This document shows, one piece after another, positions 23,002-35,209 of a DNA stretch of 64,000 nt; the stretch's first letter is position 1, and each line of letters opens with the position of its first letter. Source of the stretch: Diprion similis (taxonomy: Eukaryota > Arthropoda > Insecta > Hymenoptera > Diprionidae); assembly GCF_021155765.1 (NCBI RefSeq), contig NC_060105.1, positions 8,615,501 through 8,679,500 on the forward strand. Reading direction: 5' to 3'. The position numbers and the translations under genes are program-made. The notes beneath the pieces are model-generated. The model was not told the DNA's origin. It did no database searches and saw only the letters and a program-made list of their open reading frames with translations.

Positions 23002-23670
23002 TCGAAGATATGAGTTTAAATTTGAAAATTCGTATATAAATATATAAATATATATATACATACATTTTAAACAATTTAATTTACGTGACGAACTTTTGTG
23101 TTCACCGTTTTTGCTACTGAGGACGAACCAATTACTTCAAAAAAATGTGGATCAAAATTTTTTTTCTTCTACATTTGATCGATGGATGAACTAGATTTTC
23201 CCGACGATTCGTATGAAATCTAACTTTTTCGTCTCTCCCTTCTGGACCCTGAATTCAATACTCGACCACCTCATTTTTTTTTTTTTTTTTTTTTTTTTCT
23301 TCATGTAGAAAATATTTCTTTTCTTTTAAATACAAAACACTCGTTGCGTTTAAATACTAACTATGTGAATGCCCGAAGTGTTGTCAGACAGAAATGATTA
23401 AATACGAGTACCGATCTATCAATTGAAAGTTGAAAATATTTCCTGTGTAACATTATTGGGAATTTGAAGTTGTTAAAATATTGAAATAATTATTTTACTT
23501 CTCATTTCTCGAGTAATTCGGGATGATCGATGAAGTAAAACGGAACGTAAACAGGAGATAAAGCAATATTTGAATATAAAACTACCATTGAAAATGGGGT
23601 ATGTCGATTCCTGTGTTATTTACTATTCAGACATGACTAACACCTCGATTTCTTATAAGTTAAAATCAGT
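19878..23670. other. Intergenic region between convergent YRDC and LMBR1
   Basis: 3.8 kb of AT-rich DNA holding the 3' UTRs of both genes. I saw no clear gene. Canonical AATAAA signals close to either stop codon are not obvious. It contains a small AAT repeat near 20487-20512 and the TC repeat listed separately. Confidence 0.5.
22909..23000. repeat. (CTTT)n/(TC)n microsatellite
   Basis: A few CTTT units followed by about 35 TC units. The Ser/Leu and Arg/Glu frames here are repeat artefacts. Confidence 0.97.
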
Positions 23671-26600
23671 CTAGTCCTCCTTATTAGAAAACATGCTCAA
23701 AACTCCTTTTCTTCCATCGCGTTTGAATATTCCCATTAAACTGCTCCGTAATCTGTAAGAAGCGAAAGTTTGTAAAAAAAAATAAATCATCGATTGTTGA
23801 CAAATAATAACATGTATGTACATTCGTTTACTCTTCATTCCGTTGAGTCTGATCAGAGTAATGTAAAAACTGTTTTACTCACCTTGCATATATTTCCTTT
23901 CGTACAGTAGCCGTGAATTTAGTAGCGAGGCAAGCAAACGTGGCAATTGTGAATATCAAATTGTAGAACAAGACCAATTTGAAATTGCCAAGCCACTCGA
24001 TCCGCCCAAAGTCTCCGAGTAAATCAAAATTTGTCATTCCTGTTTTGAATTATAAACCGTTAGTTCAAGAATCATTATAGTAAAACATCTAAAAGTTTTT
24101 ACCGTCCTGTCATAAATATTAAAAGAAGGAAAAATAGGTCAACATTATGAAATACCTAACTCACCAAGTATTCTCGACAATAGCGGAAGGGCAGAGCTGA
24201 GTACAAGCAGCAGCGCACAATTTGCAATGATGTGCGTTAGGGGAGTGGAATGAAAGTGGGGTCGAACTCTACGGACTCCGGGTAGGGAATAAAGACCGAT
24301 AGCGCTTGTCGCAGCCAAGTATAAGATCACCGCAACTTCAACTGTCGCCCCAATCGGCCCCAGCTTAGACAGAGAGCTGATTCCTAATGTAAATTGCTGT
24401 AAACAACGACGACAGGATGTTTAGTTAAATCAAGACAGCTCTGGTAGTGGTTTTTTTATTTATGTTCAACTCACTCTTGTGCTCAGAGGTAAGGCCTTAA
24501 TGCCGATAAGTAACTCGATGGTATTTTGGACGGCAAGAAGAGCCGTCGTTGTTGAAAGTACCAACAAGGCAAGCATGGCTATAGGATACAACAAAGTTCT
24601 GCGCACCCACCAAGTACGCCTCTGTTTGTCCAATAGCTTTCTTCTCTGTTGTACAGACTCTAGTGTCTGAGTTAAACCGCGTTGTAACTCTCCATTTTTA
24701 AGACACATTAGACCAGGATTTGCACTCGGTAATTCTTCTTCGTCGTCCACAATGTTTCCGCAAGTTGCCGGAGACATAGGCATCGGTGATATGTAAGATT
24801 TACCCGTCGCTGTAGCATGTTGCAGTCTAGACGAAAGCAAGAGGCTTTATTTGAATTATTCTAATTATGCCGTATTAACAAGTGAAAATAAAAATTCTCA
24901 TTGAATCGAGATTCAGAGAAGAAAGAGAAACTCGTTTTCGAAGTAACACAGTAACATTCAAGTTCTATGCTGACCTTCTTTGATTACAATCTTCTTCAAA
25001 CTTGTAGGCAAAAAATTCTTCATCCAAATTCTTTAGGAATTGAGGTTTAACAAGAAACGAGCCCACAACTCCAAACAATTGGACAAATCCTACCGGAGTG
25101 CACACTGTGGAGTAATTTTACATCCCATTAGAGAAAATGTTGAGCTAATTATTTATTGGAATACAAAGTGAATAACAATTTCTCGGGATAATATATTACT
25201 TACGTAATAGCATAACCACTCCGACAAAAGACACGCAGGAGTATAAAAACGGCAAGTAATAACTCCATAAATCTGTGAAAATAGTCAGATATTATATACA
25301 CGTTATAATCAATTAAAGAATCAAAGACAAAAGTTTTATCATACTCACTGAGCAATGTGTGAAGACTTGACTTGTGGTGATCGATGAGAGCGGACAAGAT
25401 GTAAGTCATTCCAAGAACTAGTGCTCCAAGTAGGCACAATACAGTCACTGTTTCATAAACCCTAGCCATAACACCCTAAAAAGAATAGCGTAAAATATAA
25501 CTCGAACGAAATAGCTGATGATTTTCACACTTATTACAAATTTTTGAAATCAAAATTTCCCTGCAGTAACAAGAATATATATATCTCTAGTGTGGGCACA
25601 ACAAGAAAAAGAATTAATTCAGTACTTCTTACGATCTTACATATGATTTTTCTATCAGATGAATTTTGTAAATGTATTATTCAAATCGACTCTTTACCTT
25701 TCGATACCCAACGAATCCCTCAGATTCCGTGAAGAGGTAGGCGAATGGCAAAAACACGAACAAGGATAAGTTCGAAAACAGAAACACATGGTTCCAAAGT
25801 CCTGCAATACATGAAAGTACAAAATTACAAAATTACGAATCGATAGAAAAATTAATCGAGCAAAGGAGAACGGAGTCAGATAATCGTCAGGCTTTATTTT
25901 AGGCCTATTTGTTATTTTTGAACTGAGAAAAATTCATGTCACTCTTATTACCTTGTATCAGGGAGCTGTTGAGCCACTTGACGTAGTAGCTGTTGGGGTA
26001 AAGTATGAGAACTTCGTTGCTAGCAATGGATACCGGTAAAAGTAGCGTCGCTCCGACCGAAACTGCGAGTGCAGCGGTACAGAGCCACAGACTAATTCTG
26101 TATACCGTTGCCTCATCTTCGTCCACTACAATATAATCCTCTCTATCTTTCCTTCTGAACCTTGCTATCAGTGCGTAGCTCGAAATGTATAGCAGCAAAA
26201 AGAGCAGTAGAAATATCTGTAAATTCGAAAAAAAGAAAGGTACAGAATATGAGAATGATAATACATTTCTTCTACAGCTATTCTGAAACTATATGATTGA
26301 AAAATTTTTCATTAGTACTCTACAATTCTCAAAGAATTTGTTACTTTAATTGAATGGATAAAAAATGTATTGCATTCACGTTTAGGATCATGAAACAGCT
26401 TCATTATCAGTATCGTTGATAAAACAACAGTCAATATTGTGAGATCTGGTTAACTGTAACATGTAATCTAAACGGTGAGTGAAAAAAACAAATTTTCGTG
26501 ACCTAGTTGACACAAATGAAGCCTCATATATATACAATAATTGGTGTTTGTATTCGATTTCACATTCGCGAAAGTGAGTGTAAATTGATAATTTAAACAT

Positions 26601-29600
26601 TGATATTTGCATTTGTAATATGCGTGATATAAGGTCGCCAAATTAATGAATAATAGATTTCGGTAAAAAATTGTTATATACAAATGAATAAATTTGTCGC
26701 CGAATCTTTCCCGGGTTTTCAATTTATTGCTAAAGTTTCTTTCGCCAACCCGCAAAACAGGATTGCTGAAAACTTTTATTTAAAAAACTTTCGGAATTTT
26801 TTTATAGAGAGGAAAGCGAAGGAAAAAAAAATTTTCACACGCGATCTGAGAAGCAGTTATGCGCACGTTGTCAATCTTGAACATTTTATTTTATCGAAAA
26901 TAAAATTTTTTCATGATTGTAAGATAATTTTTCAAAATTTTGGACGCCTCAAATTTTTACTGACGAGTATATAAAACGCTATCGGAACAATAATTCAGCT
27001 ATTATCGAAAAGCAAAAGAAGATAGAAATCATCACGATGCATAATGTAAATTCTATGATTTTGATGTTTGAATTTTCTGAATACTGAACTCGAAAATTTC
27101 TGTCTGCTCACGTTTTTGTTTTAAATTTTCTTTTCTTTTTTGATATTATTACCACAATAAACCAGGTTCGGTTATGTAACTTCAAGGGCATCATCGTGAC
27201 GATGTTTTATCCGTAGAAACAAATTGGATTTCACGCCCAGAATTAACTTTGTTTAACCCGCGAAAGATTTATGTATACAGAGTTACATAAGCGACGATCC
27301 GTTTATATATGTTTTTTGTATGCAGTAACGGTATTTGTAAACCGTTATTTTTATAGGTAAAGAGGAATTGTCTTATACGTTCTCAACGTTCTCTTTCGTT
27401 CAACAGTAGATGAGAAACTTTTTTATATTTCAAAAGCATACGATTTCAAATCGAATTTTCCCTTCGTAAAAAACGAGGTTGATGTTAGTGACGTCGTCAA
27501 CGTCGCAAAGTATTCGTCAAATACGTTAACGTTAACGTAACGGAACATCGCATCGGGAAGAAAAATCATCGTTGTCGAATTATCGAAAGACTTCATAGGA
27601 GTTGAATTTTCAAAATGTATTATAAGTATGTTTTCCTTATTATGGCTGACTAAATTTTAGACAATCCCGAAGGTACGGGGTCAGGATGTTTCCTGAACAT
27701 GCATCGTTATAGTAACGTTACTAACTTCAATCTCATAAAAAATCACTGTTTCGTGATCTTATTGTTAGAACGACTTTGAAGAGAATTAGCTTCAGATTAT
27801 TCTGAAGCTCCAAAATAACTGGTTTATCTAAAAACACAGGTGCGGCGAGTTAAAATTGCGTTCTTTCCATTTTTTATTTATTCTCAAAACCAGTTTTTCC
27901 TCACATCGTTTACTTTATAATATACATATATGTATACTATACCTACACGTATGTATTTACGTCTGTTTTTATAGTAACCAAATGACATTGCCACGAATGT
28001 CGAATACTAAAATCGTGGAATTTCATTTATTCCTTTTTCATATCGATTTTCATTTCTTGCGTTTAAAAATAGACATTTTTCTAACCCGACATTGTAAATA
28101 TTACAAAGATGCACTATACATTATGTATTGTACATATTATATTTAATATTTACACGTTTCTTGATCCTTGTCGTCAATTTTTGTGTGAAAATATTTGTCA
28201 AGAATTTTCACGCCAGTACAATATTTCAAGATTTTGGCAACGAAGGCATGATATTAGAAAAAAATTTTACACAAAATTCGCACGATCGGATTTACCGATT
28301 AGACCCGAGATTTATTTTTTATCCTTTTCACTTACAGTTTCGATAAACTTCAACTTGACGTGATTACAGACAAATTCGCATTACCAGTCACGATGTTACA
28401 GTAATAGAAGTATAAATCGTTGCGTCGGTTCACAATTGACAACAGAAGTATCGACATCCTTTTATCGCAATTGTTCACAAAGTGTACTTCTACAATTATT
28501 TTCAATAACTTGTTATCCTCTGATGAGAATTTCATCGGATTATTGTAACGATATGAATTCACTTCCTCGATATATAATGAAATTGTTATTAAATTATTAC
28601 GCGAGAAACGTGGGAAAGAATAATTTTCAATCGCTGCGTTTGCTCGGATATCGAGGCATTCCTTATATTATAACATATACCGTGTGATTATAAATTGCTC
28701 GTGTATTCTGCTGTCGAGCTACTACAACAGGTTGCAGAATGATAAAAACATCCAACGAACTGGTAGGGGCCGAGAATATCTCTCGGCCACTTATTGTTAG
28801 ACATATCGTATACTATATATATATAGGTATGTGTTTTTGTCGTGGGTCATCATCATCATCATCATCAAGTCGTCGAAGTATTGCAGGCGATTCTCTCTCT
28901 CACTCCCACTATACCACCCCCCCCCCCCCCCCCCCCTTCTCTTTTTCTCTCTCACTATCTATTTATCTGCCAACTATTGCCGTCCCGACGAGACAAAAGA
29001 AAGATAATACCTGAGCATACCTGTAAGGTATGTCTGTGTGTGTGTATGTGTGTGTGTGTGTGTGCACCTAATACCAATGTAATGCGAAAATAGAATCGCC
29101 TCGCCACGCGTCTACACGTTACACGCATGCAGCAGTGATCAGCCCCTCGACGATGCTCATTGTGTCAGCCTTTGTTATCCGTGACGACGACGCGAGATAT
29201 AGCCTCGATGGTATAGGCGATGAAAAAAATTGAAAGAAAGTATATAAGTATACCTACTTTTTGTATGTGAATACGGAAAGTCGATATAATTGTAAGGGTA
29301 ATTCGATTACGCTGAATTGAATTTAGATAATAATTTTACAGTCTATCCTGCGTTTTATTAAGCAGTCTTGTTTAACTTTATTGAAAAATATGTCGGACAA
29401 AAGTTGTTGGAGACAAAGTAAGAAAAGAGTGGAACAAAAAAAAAAAAAAAAAAAAAAATAGATTAATAAATACAAAATGTCAAGAAAGGTAAAAAAGTAT
29501 TTTATGTTTGTCTTCGTATCGACAAAAATAAGGGAGAACAAGGGGAATGAAAATTTGTTTTTGAACAGAAATTTCTTTTCAGTCGAAGCACCGTCGGGAA

Positions 29601-30796
29601 TGTAGATAAGCAAGACACGTCTGTCTCGTATTGTATATACGAATTTAATGTTTTTTTTAAATTTATTTAAATGGTTTTTCGTAACGTACTTTTTTACGTT
29701 TAAAAATTTTTTTTTTTTTTTTTATACCCAATAACTTTTTTTTTACATATTTTTTGATACAGTTATTAGATCTCGAATTAAACGGTTTGACCCTTTTTTA
29801 TAATGATCTCGAGGGTTGACCATCGATGGTCTGAATCCAAAATTTTTACCAGATTCTGCGGCAGCTTCGCCAGTCATCTTGTTGAATTCGTGTTTCAAGT
29901 CAGGAAATAGCGATTGTAGAAAGTAAATCGTTATGACCAAAGATTTAGGGAATTAAATTTACTGAAAGTTTATTTATTTATTATCATTTTTAGTTAAATA
30001 GTGAAAATTCAGAGCGAGTTATTTGACAAAAACGAATTCTGCCATAAATTCAAGACGGCTACCAAACCTAAGGCAGAATCTGGTCGAAATTTATTGCAAT
30101 TTCAAGATTAGCTGCACTGCAGACACAGCGAATTACACACTTGCTCGAATAATGTGGCTGAAATTGTAGGAATTACGTTTATCGTAAGTTTGCAATTTTA
30201 AGGAAAAGTCGTTATTTTATTGAAAGTTTAGGATTGTGCGAAATATTCATTGAATGTAACGTAATAAAATGTTAACGTGTTACATTTACTCATATCATCA
30301 AAACTCAACTACTTCAACATCATGCTAGAATTAAAAAATGGCGATGCTTTTTTATCCAAATGTTTGTTTACCACCCTTAAACTTCGCAAATTCTTCTAAT
30401 TTTAACATTTCAATTTTCACCAATTAACGAACTTTCACCATGTTTTCTATAACGTTTAAAATTTGTTCATTCATCATCGATGAAATTTGTCTCATTATTC
30501 TTGTAACTTACTTCAATGCGAATAAAGAGAGGGAAAATCTTTGGTATTAAGAAAATGGGGTAAAAAAAAATTGTGCGCATCTTTTATTTCCTTCACTCTC
30601 ATCAAATTGCTTGTAATAAAAATTTGCTGAGCTTCGTTTATATTGCAATATCGTTCGTGATAACTACGTCATCGTGTATTCTATTAAAATATGTAGGTTT
30701 CATTATCAACGATTCGATTCGACTCTACAACGAGCTGTCCGTCTCTTATCAACCCAATATTATTTCTTATGCCTATCGTCGTACGCTTGCGTTTCA

Positions 30797-30833
<37 letters not shown>

Positions 30834-31830
30834 TGCATGTATACGTTTATATGCATGTAGAATAATACAGGCGTCATCGACATCGACGCGGGCGCCAAGA
30901 AACGCGAAATACGTGTTGGATTCACAATCCGTCGCTCAACTGACGCAGAATGTATTATACATACATGTACATACGTATACCATTTCGTTGCCTTGACGCT
31001 TATTTGCATGTTATACGGTTATTTGCATTTTGGCTGATCGATCATTTCAATGTTACAATATAGATTAAATATGTAGAACCTTGATTGTTCACGCAGATGT
31101 TTGTATTAAGGTTTAGTTAAGGATCATTGTACAAAGCAAACTGCTCGAATGAAAATGAAGATTCACAATGATTCGATCATTCTCGATACTTATTTTATTT
31201 GTGATGCTGATTTTAATCGACTGTTTCAAATTTAAACCCGTATATATATTTATATATATATATATAGATGTCGAAATTAGTATGATTTTAGTATTTTTAA
31301 CCATAGATAAATAAATAAATAAATCTAGAGGGGGTATATAAATTTTATATATAGTCGTTTCATTTATTTAAAAAAAATTTATGACAATTCTCAGGGATTT
31401 TAAACGATTATATATCTTATTCTTTATTCGCATTAACGAGTGTAAATATTTTCACCAAAAGACAGTTCACACTGTATTCATGAAATATGCGAACAATCAT
31501 TATTATTGTACGAAAGAAGGGACGAAAGCCGGTTTGAATTTTCAGGGTTTTCTTTCGAAAAAAGAAAAAAGGAAAAAAAAACAAAACATATATTCGATTA
31601 TTTTTTATAAAAATAATTCGTTCTCATTAACACGCATAAAATAGAATAGAAATTTAATTACGCAGGTATATAAATTTATAATATCTATACCACGGTCGAA
31701 ATATGATGGATTTTTTTACATTTACTTTCTTATTTTAGAGAAATTTCGTGAAACTTTATCTTGCAATAAGTTATGCAAACAATTGATTTAGTTCGTACAT
31801 TATCGTCATCTATTTATTCACGAGTCCTCG

Positions 31831-31863
<33 letters not shown>

Positions 31864-34800
31864 ATGATGACGACGATACTGTACTATATAATCAATGAAC
31901 GATACGTAGGTACATGCATACACGCGGACCCCTGTGACCCCTGCGGATAAATTCATCAAACGAGCACATCCTCCTCGTCATACGATGACGTAGTACATGT
32001 TATAAGAAATTTAGATTTTTAGACTATAGCGATAATTCACGTCTGCGGTTGAAACGATAAGGAAAAAAATATATATATATAAATATATACGTACAGACGG
32101 TGAAAAAAAGAGACCGATTTAATATTAAGCTGCTGATCTCGAAGTAAAGTTTGTTTATTATGTATTGTATAATGTTATACTCGTTGCACTTGATGATATT
32201 TATCTAACAGAATGACGTACATACATAAATACATATATACATACGTACATTTTAATCGGAGGCTGCGGCGAGATGAAAAAACAACCGGCTTTAAGTGTAT
32301 TCAGAATAATTTTCAACTGTTAGCATAATAATTTTTTTTAAAAGGAGAGGCAGGAGTGATGTACCGTTAGTGTAGAGTCAGTAATGTGCAGGCAATTACA
32401 ATAATAACAGTGTTAACAATAATCATAATGCTGGTATACACGTCAGTCTGTAACTATATATATATATATATATATATATAAGAAATCAGTATGTATAATA
32501 ATTAGTAATAACTTGTGTTCCTAACGTCTATCAGGTGAAGAAAATAAGGATTAAAAATAATGCAAAAAATGCGGCAGGGATGAAGGTCCAGGTCTGTTCG
32601 AATGATTTTTAGATTTTGAGCAGACTATTTTTTTTCTTTCTTTCTTTTTGCGTCAAGTTTTATGGGTCGAACGAGATGGAATTAATTATTGATTCGATCT
32701 ATCGCACGTATATATTTCAATGAAAGTGTGCACTTGAAAATTTCTCATCGATGCGATGGATAAGAATTTTCAAGCACTTGTGACGTTTTTAAATTGATTT
32801 CGCGCAACGAGGATGTTCTTTGGCGCTGTTTTATAGCTGATTCTGATTATCGGTATAATCAGGTGTTATTAGACAACCAAATCTGAACGAGTGATTTCTA
32901 GATATTAATTCCGGAGCTTTTCGTGATTACAATCATAATCATTCTCAACGTTCTGATTTGCCAATATTAAGGGTGAAATTTCGTTGCATTTCATGATAGT
33001 ATGAGTCGTTCTTTTTCTACGAGGTCTATTAGCGAGGAAAATGAAATTAGTAACGTTGACGTAGCAAAAAATTTGAATAAAAATCATCATTTTTAAATTT
33101 TAGAAACCTTATAAAAATATGTCGTTCGACGATGTTTGCGTCTGATAGTTCAACGTCTTCACTTCACAAAATTATATAGAATTTTCGATGTATTGGATAG
33201 GAAACTGAAGAAATTGCAACATCTTTCATCAATCTAAAGATTTTTGATATTTTCACGAATGTTTTCAAATTACGCGTTTGATTACAGTATAATTTTTCTT
33301 GAGTTTTCGCGACAATTAAAAGCAAATCCCGTAGATTACTGTTTGTTAAATTACGATGACGAAACTGCATGAGTGGCGGATCTTTTCAAAATCGTGATAT
33401 GAAATTTTTAACTTGTTCTTGTCTTTTAATCAGCGTTAGCCGTTATAATAAATCCGTTCGGTATAGATTCGACGTGGAAATTCAGCCTCCTCTTTGGGAC
33501 ACGCATTGGAATTGAAATAAAAATCTGAAAAATTAGGGAATTATTTGAAACCGACTCGGGAGACACACCGATCGAAATTTAAAAATGACCTTTTAAAAGT
33601 ACCATTCTAATCAGGGTGTCCAGTTATTTATGGAAACGTAATTCCCTGAGAATTCTAGCTTCTTCCAGGCAAGAATTATTATTTATCCAGTTTTTTCTCG
33701 TTTACACAATAAATAAAAAATACAAAAATCATACGAACAAGAATTTTCAATATTTGACTAGAGCAGAGTGACTCATTGTGAGGTGAATTTGTAAGAATTC
33801 TCTAGCACGTACAATTTAAAAAAAATCAGGACTTAGTTCACGACCATTGTCTGAAAGTTGAAAGAAAATTTGTTTCTTCTCACCAAATGGCTAAATTTTT
33901 ATTAACCTGGGATGAAAATTAGTATATTCCAAATGAAATTCTCTGAGATTCCCAGCTTTTTTCCAGGGGATATCAAAATTCCCTGAGATCTCCCTGATTC
34001 CATAATTTCCATAAATACTCGACACCCTGCTAATGTACATATATCTATTCATATACAGGGTGTCCCAGACTAAAGTGCAAAAATTGATAGGGGTTGTAGA
34101 GAAGGTCGAACTAAGTGAATTATCCCAAAGAACATGTGATCTCCGAAGTCGCGTTTACTCAGTTACGACCTCCTCTACAACCCCTATCAATTTTTGCACT
34201 TTAGTCTGGGACACCCTGTATATTACATTTAACCTCCTGACAAGAAACTACGTATGTACACACCATCGTACCGAGATTAGAAACGATTAAAACGAATCTT
34301 CAAGATTTATCCTAGAAGATTCTTATTCGATTTTATTAATCACCTTTCGAACAATGACACGATCGATTCAACAACTTTTCTCATATTCTAAAAGCTTCGC
34401 ACAATGAGCTGCAACAATCACACATCATATTAGGTATGAATTGCGTCCTTGATATATATGTATATACTTGTTTAATTTGAAAACATGCAAACACGACGTC
34501 TTTTATCGTAATTTCAATGTCGTCGCCGGCTTGTCAGCTGTGTTTGATCAAGAAGAATCGACCTCACGCAACGTTTTTTTTTTTTTTTTCTTTTTTTTAT
34601 TTATTTCTACTTTACGCACGAGGCGAAATTTAATGCCGTAGCTGCTGCTGCTGCTGCTGCTGCGATTTAGTATCAAGACAAGGTCATTTGTTCTCCAGAT
34701 CTAGCAAGGTCAAGAAAGAAAATAGAAAAGAAAAAAAAAAGAAAAAATCTATACACCTGGTAATCGACGGCGCAAAATTCCTGCGGCAAAGAGACTCTGA

Positions 34801-35209
34801 TTCGCGTATTTTATTTAACAATTTCTCGAAAAAACGAAGGGTGAAAACTCGGGTGGTTCCCGTATATTTGACGGGATGATCAATCGGTCTTTTTACTCTG
34901 CCGTACAGGGGGAAACGAGGTCGACGACCCGTTAATCGGGATCTTTCTCTGCTGCTGCCGAGTGTAATTGTGGACAAAGAAATGGAATAAAGGGAGAATT
35001 AACGATTTAACGATAGTCGAGATACGCCCTGGTCGAAATAAAGCGATTTTTGCCTGTAAACTAATGTGTTAAGCTGAGGTTTTGGACCCTCGGAATGCGA
35101 TGACGATACGTGATATGGTTTCAAACGTTGGGATAATTGGTTTCCTTACGATATTCTCTCGTACTGTATTGTGGAATAACTGTTCCCGCAGATCCGCGTC
35201 ATCTTCCAT
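23671..35209 (-). CDS. LMBR1L: LMBR1/LMBR1L-type multipass membrane protein (lilipod family)
   Basis: Plasma-membrane protein of the LMBR1/LIMR family. Family members are the human lipocalin receptor LMBR1L and Drosophila lilipod, which promotes BMP signalling in germline stem cells. Exons in transcript order: 35209-35150, 26216-25952, 25801-25698, 25475-25349, 25272-25204, 25104-24975, 24826-24475, 24396-24165, 24039-23883, 23752-23671. Phases fit throughout and give 525 aa, against about 490 in human. Family blocks: LREQLFHNTVRE in exon 1, SIASNEVLILYP and YVKWLNSSLIQG in exon 2, FTESEGFVG in exon 3, WSYYLPFLYSC in exon 5, CALLLVLSSALP in exon 8, LLGDFGRIEWLGNF in exon 9. About nine hydrophobic segments are visible. 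The extra length lies mainly in the cytoplasmic loop of exon 7. The donor after exon 6 (GTCAGC) is the weakest site. Intron 1 is 8.9 kb. Confidence 0.94.
26217..28900. other. LMBR1 intron 1, 3' part
   Basis: AT-rich intron sequence with no supported gene. Some CpG-richer patches occur (near 27480-27560, with the palindrome acgttaacgttaacgt). Confidence 0.5.
28844..28936. repeat. (CAT)n followed by a C20 run
   Basis: A short CAT/ATC repeat (about 28847-28866), a TC patch, and then 20 consecutive C residues at 28917-28936. Confidence 0.95.
29034..29064. repeat. (TG)n microsatellite
   Basis: A TG/GTAT repeat in LMBR1 intron 1. A second TG run lies at about 30799-30832. Confidence 0.95.
29740..30150. 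mobile_element. Decayed inverted-repeat element in LMBR1 intron 1
   Basis: The left part (about 29825-29915, holding accagattctgcggcagc and gaattcgtgttt) is complementary to the right part (about 30035-30110, holding aaggcagaatctggt and acgaattctgcc). Identity is moderate. A minus-strand open frame at 29743-29940 lies inside the left arm. Confidence 0.5.
31835..31880. repeat. (GAT)n-type trinucleotide repeat
   Basis: gatgatcatgatgat... passing into gatgacgacgat; simple sequence inside LMBR1 intron 1. Confidence 0.9.
32458..32480. repeat. Short (TA)n run
   Basis: A TA dinucleotide tract in LMBR1 intron 1. Confidence 0.9.
33612..34029. mobile_element. Inverted-repeat element with CTAAT target duplication
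   Basis: It starts cagggtgtccagttatttat and ends with the diverged complement ataaatactcgacaccctg. CTAAT flanks it on both sides (33607-33611 and 34030-34034), as expected for a 5-bp target duplication. It is 418 bp with no ORF. Sub-terminal copies of ccctgaga/tctcaggg type motifs recur inside. Confidence 0.75.
34054..34220. mobile_element. 167-bp MITE with perfect 48-bp terminal inverted repeats
   Basis: Both ends read tacagggtgtcccagactaa inward and match without mismatch for about 48 bp. TA flanks each side, which fits a Tc1/mariner-type target. The interior is a further imperfect hairpin. It sits 20 bp from the previous element and shares its CAGGGTGTC terminus. Confidence 0.85.
34641..34663. 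repeat. (GCT)n trinucleotide repeat
   Basis: About seven GCT units in LMBR1 intron 1. No ORF of note. Confidence 0.9.
35150..35209 (-). CDS. LMBR1L: First coding exon of the LMBR1-type gene
   Basis: Sixty nt encoding MEDDADLREQLFHNTVRENI, followed by a consensus donor (gtaagg) in phase 0. This matches the phase-0 acceptor at 26216 and supplies the conserved REQLFH...VRE start of LMBR1 proteins. The start context is gaagaagATGG. It is easily missed because it is short and lies 8,933 bp from exon 2. Confidence 0.9.

Noticed and set aside
22826-23074. Arg-Glu and Ser-Leu repeat frames
   Set aside because: They are translations of the TC microsatellite.
29743-29940. Minus-strand frame resembling a real protein
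   Set aside because: Not called as a gene: it lies within an inverted repeat, lacks an ATG start and has no good acceptor. Kept as a finding only.
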